Assembly: GCA_008711295.1 (NCBI GenBank)
Contig: VUYV01000047.1
Coordinates: 3,735,290-3,799,289 of the forward strand
Source of the DNA: Anarhynchus alexandrinus
Taxonomy: Eukaryota > Chordata > Aves > Charadriiformes > Charadriidae
Direction: 5' to 3'
DNA length: 64,000 nt
The position numbers were made by a program, and so were the translations under genes. How positions within the stretch are numbered: the first letter of the stretch is position 1; each line of letters opens with the position of its first letter. Shown one piece after another: positions 48,482 to 61,015 of the stretch. The notes beneath the pieces were generated by a model. It made no database searches. It was not told the DNA's origin and saw only the letters and a program-made list of their open reading frames with translations.

Positions 48482-51421
48482 ACCTGTGTTTGTCTGCTTC
48501 ACTGTTGAGCTTTGTATGAATAATGTTTGAAAGTATTGACATCTAAAGAGAAAGGGTTGTGATGTATAAAAGGCAGCATTTTACAAACCTAGAAAGATAC
48601 ATCTTACTGTTTAATCATAGCCTCAAAATTACAGATCCCAAAGTGTTTGTTTTCTTCCTCTTTGCATACAATTGTGATAAACCAGAATTTCTTCACAAGT
48701 TGCTGTATGAAATTCTGGAAAAGGAGGCAAAGGGGATTGTTTTGTAGCTCCATCAAAGTGTTTAAATAACACAAATTTGGTTTTCAGGGTATTATCAATG
48801 AAACGCTTATTTTGGAGTTGTTGCTATCATCCAAGTCTAGGTTTGAAGATTAAAATCAGAAGGTCAAGATTTCACAGACATTTCTCTCCATGGACCTCTT
48901 CTGTGCATATGGGTTTTTTGATTCAAAGATAGATGGCTGGATTTTGAAAACTGTTCAGTATGTAGCTACTGCGAATGATCTCAAAGGGAAGATTTTTAAG
49001 GCCCCAAACAGGCACAGAGTAGCTATACCCTTTAGCAACTCCAGGAAAGTTCATTAAGCGAATGGGAACGGCTCTGCTCAGGTAATGTGCCACCCTGCGG
49101 GGGTGCCTGGCTCTCAGCTAAGGTGGTTTTTAATGTCGTGGCCAGAGTAATACTTTTGAAGTTTGTGAGACTCTGCTTTGAGCGTATTTGAAATTACAAG
49201 CATATGATCATTGTAAACATTTACCCGTGTCATAGAAAGAAAAATCCACCTTATTCAAAGAGAGAGCAGGGCACAGATTAAAAAAACCACCTTATTTTCT
49301 CTGACATGTCTTACAAGTGCATTGTCATGGTGCTATTCTTTATCCAACTCCACATCCAGTTAAAAGGAGTCTATTCTAAGTGTTTCATTATATTTTATTC
49401 TTAATTTTTTTTTTTTTAGAATGGCTTTTAGAGCATTTATACTTTTGTTACATCTTCAATCTCTTAGTGAATGCAGTAGCAGTATTTTTTAAATTAATAG
49501 TGTGGCATTAAATTGGCCTGGCATAAACCAGTGCCAAATTATTTACTGCCATCTTATGCAAAGTACTGCATGTTCCCAGAGGCATGGTTTGTACATGTGT
49601 TAAAAAAAAAAAAAGTGGATGTTATGCTACAGTATCAACTGATAGTGGGCTTAAAAGTATGTTCGTTTTGTCTCAAGTGAAATACCTTTCCTTTCGCAGT
49701 ACAAAGGGATGATGATTTTTTCCTGCAGTCCCTTCCCATAACACTGAAATGTAAAACTCACTGCCAGCTAACGTACAAAGCAGCTGGCACTGAACAGAAA
49801 AGACACAAAAAAATGACCAGAATTCAAACTACCACAAAATGAAATGAAAGTAATCTCCTATCAGAAGTATCTCAGAAGTGTAGTTGCCTTTGAACGGTGA
49901 AAACTAGCATTTAAATTACGTAACAGACCTGAACAGAACCACAGAGCATAAGAGGGAAATATATAACACTCAGGTCAGCTGAGCTCCTCTGAGCTTTTCT
50001 TGTCTAAATGCAAAGGCAATGGCAGATGAATTCACTCAAATACCGTAAAAAATAATAATACTTTCTGGTATTTAATGCTTTTCACTGGAAGATCTCCAAG
50101 TGTTTTTCTTTAAATAATAATGATGTATTGCAACTGATTTTAATATCCCATTAAGAGAGGCTTGATTATGTCCCTTTATCAGTGGTAGAAACAGAGTTCT
50201 GTCCTCATCTATCCCAGGTGAGAAATACGGCGAATGGCAAATCTAGGAATAAAATCAAGGTGTCGTAAGTAGAGCAATTGAGTGTTTTCAGTCTGGTATG
50301 TGAAAACGGGAGAAATTAATTTTCTTTCCCTTCAAGTTGAAACACTACAAATATCACAGGCTGTCTGATCACAGATTTATCTTGTCATTTCCCAAGAGGG
50401 CTGTTTCCCTTCCCGGTAGGTGAGTGCTTGCACTGGCCTGCTCTGCTGCCCTTTCCTGCCTGCGAGGTGGTCTTCATTTTGCAGAAGCCTAAAACTCCTA
50501 AAGAAAAGTTGTACTTAAATTCACTTGAATATATAAATCAATGAGTTTGGAAAATGGCCATAATCTGGGTGCCTGGTGCCTTTTAAAATCATTAAACTAT
50601 ATAACAGACAAATGGAAATAAGAGAAAAATGAATTAGAAGTAAGGAAACTAGGTATTTTTTCCTCCTGTGATTTTTAACAGGTGAATTTAATGGAAGATC
50701 AATAGTGCTGGCTAGGGTCAACTTTACTTGTGGAAGGTAAATAGGTGCAGTTCTCAACATGGTCTTCTACAGCATCTCAACCATGACCATCAATACTCTT
50801 TGATTCCAGTAGTGCATCAGTTGGAAGCAAAAAATGCCAATCATGCTGTCTTGTGCACTGATGTATGAGGAAATCAATAATTATGGAATTTAGTCATCAA
50901 ACCGTGTTACAAGGTGGTGTACAAACATTAATTAACCTTTAAAAATAAGTATGAAAAAAATAATATTGTTCCTGTTTCAAAGCTTGGGATAACTGGAATA
51001 GAGGAAGATAAACATGGCTGGGTTTTTCAGAAATTGTAAGGGTCTTACTGAAGATGAAGGAAGGCCAGATCCTCTAGTCCTGGGGTACTGTTTTTTGTGT
51101 ACGACATCACTAGAAAATCTCAAATCACCTGGAAAGGTATCTAGCTTCCCCCCCTGCCTAACAGCGGTTACAGTGGAGTAGCACCGGTTGTAGATGGATG
51201 CGGAACCAGCGCTTTGGCTGTCCCCTGTTTGACGCAAGACCAGCTCGCAGCTAGTGGGCTGTACTTGAGGCAGTGCATTTTGAAAGAGGTTTTGCTGGTA
51301 ACGACAGGGGGTTTTAGCTTATTTTATATACATGTTAACAGCGCGGATTTATGCTGGTGTCCAATGTGAAAACAAGGAGACATAAATCCTGAAATAGAAG
51401 CTTTGCATGCTCTATTACAAG
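48482..51421. other. Noncoding DNA, nothing recognised
   Basis: AT-rich sequence without recognised repeat, RNA gene or exon. Confidence 0.5.
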
Positions 51422-51546
51422 GGTTTTTTTTTTGAAATTGTGGGTGTGGGTGCAACTCCTTACGCCTGTGGCATCGTCTGCACTAGAACTACGTGAACTC
51501 TCTGCTTTTTTTCCTAGTATATAAAATAATTTGTCCTTGTGACATA
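51422..51546. repeat. Short tandem duplication, copy 1
   Basis: This 125-bp segment recurs after the N at 51547. Three substitutions and a one-base change in the T run separate the copies. The N and the high identity point to two alleles of one locus placed side by side by the assembler. Confidence 0.9.
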
Positions 51547-51549
51547 NAT

Positions 51550-51673
51550 GGTTTTTTTTTGAAATTGTGGGTGTGGGTGCAACTCCTTACGCCTGTGGAA
51601 TCGTCTGCACTAGAACCATGTGAACTCTCTGCTTTTTTTCCTAGTATATAAAATAATTTGTCCTTGTGACATA
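51550..51673. repeat. Short tandem duplication, copy 2
   Basis: Second copy of the segment at 51422-51546, ending in the same GTGACATA. The sequence then continues uniquely. Confidence 0.9.
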
Positions 51674-54600
51674 TTATAGGCTCTTTCATTAGATTTAATT
51701 TCTTCTCTTGTTTATTTTATTGCACTGACTTAAGAAAAATACGATACTATGCTTGTCATTGCCTTAGGGTTTTTTTCCTATATAAATGCTATTTTTTGAT
51801 GATTCCGAGAATTCTGAGGAAAAAAAAATATTGATTTCTCTGTGTCAAAAGGCTCTTCTATATCTCATAAATATTCTTTTTGTCAAGATTTAATAATTCG
51901 TTGTCCAAGCCAGTGCTTAAGTGAAATAGATTTATGTTAATACAAACTTTCTTTGGTATTAAGATGATCAATTTTTCAAGTGAGGAAAAAAGGGAAGGTG
52001 TCAGGAGCAACAAATGATCATATGTACTATGGTTTACTTGTAACCTCGGGTTCAAACCAGATGATTTTGAGGAAGAGTTCATCAGGTAGATGCTAAAATT
52101 CATACAGGGAAAGAGGTACTTTTTGCATAGCTACCGGTAGGGGAAATACTAATACTCATCAAAGTCAACAGGTGTTGAATTAAAATGTTTGCAAGATGGT
52201 TTTCCACACTTGTCTTGGATAGCATCCAGGAACACGAAAATTAGAGGCAATATTCAGGTTTCAGTTAAGGCTGAAAAACCCAATCCAGTGAGCTTAAAAA
52301 GCAGTGGGACAGTGTTCCATGTTGTTTACCGGGCTTTCGGCCAGGCTGCAGCCACGCGCCCGCGAGGCAGGGAGAGGCTTCCCATGGATGTGACTAGGAG
52401 TCCCCTTCATGAGGGGAAAACCTCCCTTCTCCTTACTAGAGGTAAGAGTAATTAGGTTTTAAAGTACTTCATGTATCAGTGAAACCACAGTGATTCCAGT
52501 TAGAGCAGATGAAAATGAGAGAAGATACTCAATTTTACTAAGTATGATAAAAGTCAGTTTGGGACTGAGGAGATACAGACGACTGGTACAGTATTAATCT
52601 TTTTGGGCTATATGTGCCTATTAAAGAAAAGCACTTGATAAATGATGACTACATGTCACTACTTGTATAGGATCACCTCTGACTGAAAAATTTAAAAAAA
52701 AAAAGCCGTGCCTGTTGCCTGCCTTCCCTGACCCGCTTTATTAATGTGTTTTTTTCTTACGGGTGTTCTCTCTAAATGTAGGCTGAGTTTTTTTGCTGAC
52801 TTTTTAACCATGAGGAATACAATTTAGAAATAAATCAGTTCCTAATTTAATTACCTGGGCTTTGTTTTAATTACATGCCTCTACTAATCGAACAACAAAT
52901 TATGTAAAATGGAGAATGGAAAAATAAATTTGCAGGATATTTTGCTTTGCGGTTCTGGTGAGTCATCATGTTACGAAATCATACCTTATCCATGAACTGA
53001 GTTGGGAAGGTAAACTAGAACGTAGATATTTTGCTACATATGTATTGATGTTTTGTATTTTAATATGACTCAAAGTTTGACATGCTGCCTGACAAAAATA
53101 AGAGGGTTATATTTCTTTCTGCAGCAAAGTTTCAGACCAATGAGCCTCCTGGCAGGATGATCAAAGTTGAGTTTCAGCGATGGCTGTACAGATTGCCAGA
53201 TTATATTGTATATAATTAGCATATGTTGTTCAAAATTCTTCTTGGTTATACCAGTGAGAAGCCAGAAGTACTCTCCTGAGATCAATGCATTTTCTCTGCT
53301 ATTTACACTGCTGAAATCACAGTTTAGCTCATTGTATGATTTTATAATATGTTGTACACAACTGTGAATACATATTTGATTATAATAGAAATGTGATTAA
53401 ATTTCAGCTTTGTTCACTTCACCTGCTTTTGCTCACTATCTCTCTACTGAGATTTATTCCGTCGTTCAAAACTCTTCAACTGCTTCAGATAGCTGCCAGA
53501 AAAATGAAAACAGCAAACAACAAACAAACAAAATCCCTTCTGCCAAGACCTTGATTCCTTTTCCTCCTACAAACACGGGTTTCATCTCTGCCACTGTGGC
53601 AAATTCATACATCGGATATTTCCATTCTCTGTAATGACAGAAATAGAGGCTTGCAGCCAAACTGTAAGAAACAGATAGGTCTTCAAATACTAATTTTTAA
53701 ATACTGGCCCTTTTATAAACAGGCTCAGTATAATTTCCTGTATTTCATGCACAGTGGCTTGTTTTCCAAGAGGAAAATTTAAAATTATTCTGATAATTTT
53801 ATCAACATTGCAGTCTCTCAGAAGAGGTTTTCTGTAGTGTACGTGGTGGTACTGGAGTGCCTTATCGACGTGCGCATGGGCTGCCCAGCGTGAATCTGAG
53901 CTTTGTCATTTATGAGGAATTCTGCAATCCCAAACACCAAGTAGCTCTACAGTGATAAATAAAACTTTGCCAGCATTATTGTCCTGTCTTTATATGTGAG
54001 AGGTGAGCTCTTGGGGTAAATCAGCACTGCTGCTTTAATGCCTGTTGATAGAAGTCGAAGTTCTCTTGCTGCAATTTTTCCTTTAGTATTACATCCAGTT
54101 TTATGAAGTAAGCTTCTGTTTATTGTCATCTTCTCTCTCTGTTTGAAGCAGAAAAATACAAGATAACTTTTCTGAAAAAGAAAGGCAGATACGGTCATGG
54201 AACTTGCTTCTCTGTAGTGCCCTGAATTTGCATGACATGGTTTTCCTTTTTGTTGGAAACAATGTGCCAGCCACTGACTGGATCAATAAAAATTGATTTT
54301 TGAATAGTGAGTAGAAGCAAACAATTGCATAAAAAGGGAAATAATCTTATGCTGAAAGCAATTGGATAATACACATTTTACCAGTAATTGATGGGTGCGT
54401 AGAGATAAAAAATAAAGCAGGGCATTCATGACCTGGGGAAAAAAAAAAAGTTAAATGAGGTTTTAATTCTGATTTGTGATATTTTTATGACTGATATAGA
54501 ACAAAGTATCTAATTTTATTCTAAGCAGGGTGGCTGGGTTCTTTTTTTTCATCTTTGCTGGCTTATTTCTGTTTAGTTGTGAGAGAAGTGTGCTAAGTAG

Positions 54601-57600
54601 CCCCAGAAGGGCTTTCAAAGGATAGATTGCTATTGCTTTCGGTTGTACAAAAAGGTTAATTATGGAGGTTGGGAAAATGTTGCTGCTTTAATGATAAGGG
54701 ACTACTATACAGAAATGACTAACTGAGCTAGTTTTCATGGTCATCTTAATTTTAAAATAAATGACAAAACATCAGGCTCCTTGATCATTCTGAGCATTAA
54801 AAATGAAAGGTCCGACATGCATGAGAAAGACCTAATGACCAGAAAATCTGGGATAGGTGACAGAGGAGGAGATCAACCAAAAAATAATTCATTAGAATTT
54901 CTATGTAGCATGATCTTTTTAAAAACTAATTAAAAAAATGTACAAAACCAAAGTTGTAGAATTTTTGCTAGAGTTTATAGACTGTTAAATAAAATAGAAT
55001 TTGTAATAAATTAAACTGTAATTTTAACCCCAATTTTTTACGCTTCTCTTCATGGATCTTATTCTGCCATTCAAGTCAATTAGGTACTGCAGGATTTCAA
55101 AAGAGAACAGAATTTGGATTTTATTGTTGACATACATACTTTACATATTATCACCGTTTTTGCTTTAGTGCTGGTCCTGTAATACAAGTTTTCAAATAGA
55201 AAACATGTATTTCCCCCCGTTTTGCACTACGTGACCGAGAAAGAAAAAGGTCTATTCAAGGTTCATGCAACATTCCTTTGCCAGGAATATAAAGACCTCT
55301 AAATTAAAGCATTTACTAGAACATACAAGAAAGACTGTACCTGTCAAATTAAAGAATGATTGCTTAAGAGCATCATCCTTGAAAAGTGTTGAGACCAATG
55401 GTGGGTAAACCTCCATAGGTACCCGAAATTCACATTCTGCTTAAATAAGTGTTCATGTATGAATTCATTGAGTCCAATGAAAATTGCTTCAGCAACAGCT
55501 TCAGCTAGCGAACCTTTAAGAAATCTGGCAATAACCAGCTGTCTTCTGAGATTGTCTCAGCCAGGTGCCCTTGAGGATCACCTCTGTGAGCAGCACCAAA
55601 TATGGACTGTTGGGCTCCAGGGCTCTTCTGCCTTGGGAATGGTTGGTGCTCTGCTGCCAAGCCAGTCCTGGCAGAATTTCGCAGCAGAGGGAAGCCCTCT
55701 AGGGCTTAGATGCAATTTACTTTTTAATACCTTCTGTATCTGTTACCTTACGGCTTTCGATTGCTGTCATTATTTTAAGTCACCTGTTAGACTCTTGGTT
55801 ATGTTTGAGGACCAAGATAATGCAGCCCGGACTACAAGGAGTTTGAGTTTTCATGTTCCACTCTTATCTGCATTGAATTTTGAAGACAAGACGTGTTTTA
55901 GTCCTGTTCCACCCTACACTTTACTGACTTGAATGAATTGAAAAGCATCTTCCATCTGCCTACTATGCAAACAGAATATCGGTAGAAAGTGACCAAGCAA
56001 CACTCTCATCAGTATTCCCAATATACTTTGTTTGGTTTTAATTCTTCAAAATCTAATACCCCAGTTTTTAAAAAATTTATAATCCTAGCCTGTTGCTGTT
56101 GCAGTCAATGAAAAAATATATTGAAGTAATGCAGAACAGCTAATACAGTAGAAATTAGCAAAGGTAGATATTTGGAAGTTATTGCATCAATTTATAATTC
56201 ATAAAATTAATGAGTTTTGTATAAAAGCTAATATCTCGAGATACTTAGAATGAAAACAGTTATTAGAAACATTATTAAACTGAAATGAAGAAACATTTTG
56301 CTTTTCATATTCATTTTTTGTGCATATCTTTTGCAGTTTTGAAATATGTTTGTCTTAAAAATTATGGCAACTCAGGAGGAATAGTTGTGGAAGTTTAGTG
56401 GTACTGGGGCGGTGGTGAAATATGGGATCTCAGCAAAGCACTACCTATGTGAATTATTAATATGTGCATATTTGGCTGTTTATTCCTTTATTGATTCTTT
56501 AATAGAAGTGAAAAAGGTAGTATTTTGCCAGTGTAGGTTTTAGTTCAGGTCAGCAGTGGCACTTGCCCCGTGTCATCACATGGCTTCTCAGTGCGGGCAC
56601 AGACTGAGCTTTAAACTATAGGAGGTATCAGGAGATTGTAATTATTCCTTAAAATTGCATGTGTATTAAATAAATAGATATGTTTGTGAGCTTCTGCGCT
56701 TCTGTGGTTTCTTTTCCTGTCTTGTTGGCAAGAGTTCCAAGACTTAGTCCCAGAATTACGTACAACATTGGCTACAATAGTCTACAACTAAAGAGCAAAA
56801 CTGTTGCTCGTTCCAAAGAGTCATTACTGAGATCTTGGCAGAGACAAAATGTTGGGATGCTGCGGAGTTAAAGAAAATACTGTTGGTGAAATAACGTGGG
56901 GAAGCTGGTCCTAGAAGCTGATGCTCATAGTGGTGAGAGCAGGTTGGTGGGTAGAAAGGGCCATTGCAAACTGAAATAGGTGGCACTGCAAACTAAGATA
57001 GGCAACTGAAAGCAAGCCAAAGACCTGGAGAGGGAAAGCGTTTAGTAGAAAAACACTGTGGTGAGTGTGAGCTTGTGAGTTTGTACTTTATCCAAGAGAA
57101 TCTTGGATGCTGAGAGCAATAAAAATTACAAAGCACAGAAAATTAGAATTGCGGATATTGAGAGTCTAGAAAAGTATGGGGGTGAAAAAGACAGAAAGGA
57201 AGGATTGAGAGGAAAAGCGGTTTGGTGTGACTGTGTGTGCAGTGAATAGATCCAGCCATCGGTGAAGACTCCCCAGGGCTTGAGGTTTGCTTGGGGGAGT
57301 AAATACAGAATACCTCTATGCTCCAGGGATCTCTTAGGCATCAGAGACCCCCATCTCAGGCTGGCACTTAGCTCCTTTCTGGTAGAACCACATTTCACTT
57401 AATTTGTAAGTCGTCGCACATGTAAAAAAGTAGTGTATATATAGTAGGTTTATAAATGCAATGTATCTTTTATTGAAATATCTTCCCCAATAAATCTAAA
57501 GTATAAGCAGTTGGCTTTGTTTATTCAGAAACATGTAGTTTTGTTGTGACGAATAGCTCCATTTGCTTTTGTTTCACATAAATACAGGAAATAAATATTT

Positions 57601-59204
57601 TAATTTACTGTAGTTATTCCTGACTAGCATATGTTAGTTTGCAGCATAAGCAGCATATATATAGATTTAAGAGTTAACCGGGACGTAAGTGTAATTCCTT
57701 TTGAGCATTTAGCTATTAACTTCATGCAAGTGAAACCATTGACTTGCTTATTTAATGACTTATTTGTTTATATGGAAAATCAATTAGCACAGGCCCCTGT
57801 GGTTTCCTTACCTTTTCTCTTCAAGGGTTCTCACCAGGAGAGGCACTGACACAGCGGGCTTTTGGCACCCACCACGTCCCGCGGTTCGCAGGGGGCTCCC
57901 GTGGCACAGGGACCAAGTGCCAAGTCCGTGCATCAGAGCAGGGTAGGGGAGTGAGACTGCAGGGCCTTTAAACTTACTCTTAAAGGTTAGCATTAATAAA
58001 TACCAGCCTTGGGTATCCATGAGGAAGATAATGTTAATGGAAAGGGAAACATCATTGTTTTATTCGAGTAACTCAAAAAGGCTCCGTTCCTGGCTGTGCT
58101 GTATGAGTGCTTGCAACTGGTTTTTATTTTTTTCCCTATTTGTTAAAGGATGGATGTCCTTTAGGACACAAAGTTATGTATGTGCCAGGGAGGAATGTGC
58201 TGGAATGGCACCGTATCTGCAGGAGGACGGAGGCGAGAGGCACTGGGCACATCTCTCTCATTTGCTGCCAGTTCGGCTGGTTCTGGGTGGTGGGGTTCCA
58301 GGTCTGGGTCTCCTCGGAGCAGGAGCAGCCAAGAGCCAGTGCTTCCAAGCTGTTTGCTGGGCCTTTCTGTCACTGCTTTGACAGTGGCATATCCTCTCAG
58401 GAGTCTCTCTTGAAGCCTCCAGCATTTTTTGCGCTGGTGGCTACACCTAAATTGGCCCAGATTTACAAAGAGGTCCGTATATGCTTGTTACACTGAGATA
58501 AATCAGTCTTTTTTTTCATGGAAAGTCAATTGCATTCCCGTTTCTCTGCTTGTGTATGGTTATTGATAGGAATCCTTCCAGTCCAGGAAAGCACAAAGCA
58601 AAAAGCCAGCGACGGGCAGTGATCCCCACACCTTTCTTCTGGCATTAACGTACTGAGTCGGCACCAGCATGCACCAAGATAGCATCGGAGAGTGGGGCTG
58701 TTGACAGCAACGTGTGCTTGTAGCTACCCAGTCCCAAATTAAAAACAAATGGCAGCAACAGCACAAGCAAGATGTGCTGTTAATGATATTATTTTGATAC
58801 CGCATACGTAGGAGTGGCAGTGGGGTTGGGTGTATAAAAGACAGCCAAAGTACCTGCAAGGGCAGCCTTTGGCACATCGAGCTTTCTTGGCCACGGCACT
58901 TGATTTTCAGTAGACGTTCAGGAATACTTGATTTTTAATTCCAGATTTTCCTAAACCATCACTGCGAATAATAAAGGAAACAAACCAGCAATACCTGGTC
59001 TTCTAAATTCTTTTTTATTTTAATCATTGGTATCATGGAGCTTTCTAAAGACCAGGAGATATTTTGATGGTTCTATTTAGCTTTTTTGGAGTCTAAATTT
59101 TTAAATTTTTTTATTGTAGAAATGGAGAAAGAACATTTATTTTTAAGAAGGCAGCTGCTGAAACAGTCTGCTTTAGATGGTTTCTAATAAGTTTGGTGAC
59201 TTGG
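51674..59204. other. Noncoding DNA with GC-richer block at 57.8-58.9 kb
   Basis: Mostly AT-rich. A brief CpG-rich spot occurs at 52329-52385. A 157-codon open frame lies at 55459-55932 on + without recognisable homology. The block 57.8-58.9 kb is richer in GC and has overlapping open frames on both strands. None has enough support to be annotated as a gene. Confidence 0.45.
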
Positions 59205-61014
59205 AAATTGAAAAATAAGGAATATTCAAACCTGATTGGATATAGTATGCCTCCAAGTGAATATCGGTTAATTTAAATAATTGTGCTCCATTTTGAAACT
59301 AAAAATTTTAAAAGGCAAAGAGATTATTATTCATAGAAAGGATGTCATGAGTCATTTCACAGTTTATTAACCCCTGCTGCTCAGCAGAGGAAAGGCGGAG
59401 GAAATACCAGATCCCCACTGAATAAAGTTTGCTCATTGTGTTGGGTGTTGATGAACTGAAACAGTGACATTCAGCAAACAGGTTTTAAGGCTTTTGTGGC
59501 AGATATGAAATGGAGAGTAAATATTCCTAGTGGACTGTATAAGCTTATACCATCAGCGTCTCCGATTGCCTCAGTCAATCATAACCCCCCCGAGATAGCG
59601 CTGGAATTGGCCTTGTGTTACGCAGGCTCATTGACTTTTATTGTGTAATGTATTTCATCCTCTGCAGGAAGAAGACAGAGAGGCAAACAGTCTTTGCATT
59701 CAACTAATTCTTAATTGCAAGGAAGGGAGTTTGTTGGAAAGGAAATCAGGACAACCACTTGCTCTTGGTAGAGGAGGAGATGCTCTGACTATTTTAGGAG
59801 ACATCATCAGGCTGAAATACAATTAATTAATTATATTTTTACAATACTTCACACATACTTTCAGGTGTTACATCTGTGCCTGGGGTGTCAACAATGTAAT
59901 TTTTTGTACTTCTCTCAATTTTCACCTCTACAGCTCCATGAGAGCTTGACACGTACAAAAGGCAGCCAGACTGAGACTTTATTGTACAGTCTGCCCCTGA
60001 TGGGAATATGTGCACAGTACCCATTAAAGTGAAGGGATTTCAGCACAGGAGCAGTGCTCTGCTTGGACACAGCTGGAAAAACTGGAGCTTAAAAATATTA
60101 TTTCAGAACAGCAACTGTGAAGCTGGTGACTCACTGCAAAAAGTGCTGACAGTATCTTACTATGCATGTATTTTTAACATACACGGTAATACATGTATAG
60201 AATACAGTTAAAAATATAGAGTATGGAATTACCATTAAAAGAAAGTGCCATAATTACTGAGCTCAGAATTTCTCTAGGAAAAATTCAGGTTCTCAGAAGT
60301 CCCAGAGGACAAATTACATCACAAATTCTTCTTTAAGCTGTGGAGATCCTGGGGTTGGAAATGGCTGCAAAAAGGTTAAAAAATGAGAATTTTTGGATGT
60401 ACCTGAAAGGGGAAGATTGGAATAAGTGCTTGGAGTCAGAACGGGTTGGTCATTTTAGGTACAAGACCGAGGGAAGCTGGTGGGCTGGGGTAGAGGAGAA
60501 TCATTTTGGGGGAAGCCCTTTTGTAAGTACTCTGTAAGAAGATACTTTCTTTGCTGTCTTTATTACAGAAAAGAGAGGTTGTGCTCATAAATGAGTATGT
60601 TTCACTATGAAAATACCCAATTCGGTGTTACCAGCCTCTATGCCAAACGGGAGATAGACCTGTGAGTCCTGCTGGCAAAAGGATAACACATTTCCATTTA
60701 ATGGAAATTAAATGATGTCACATGTAAGAACTTGGGTGCAGTTGGCCAAGAAAAGTAGAAGTAGTAAAGGATTATTTATCATTAAAGGCCATAAATCACC
60801 ATGGTCGGATCTCTTTAGAGGGGAATGGTGCCTCAGCTGGTTGGATGTCATCCCTGGTGAGCAATAACTGAGTAATGGCATTCCTGTTAGGGCAAATTGA
60901 ACCTAAGGAGAGTTTTTGTAAGTGTTCCCAGTTAATTAAGATATTACCAGTTCAGCAAAAATAATAAAAACATTAAAAAATGGAATGAATGTAGATACAA
61001 TTAGCACGTTTTAA
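59205..61014. repeat. 1810-bp tandem duplication, copy 1
   Basis: This segment is followed by a single N (61015) and then repeats almost perfectly at an offset of 1811 bp. I noticed only two differences (near 60391 and 61000). It holds no recognised gene; small frames inside are duplicated identically. The single N at the join strongly suggests a false duplication. Confidence 0.95.
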
Positions 61015-61015
61015 N

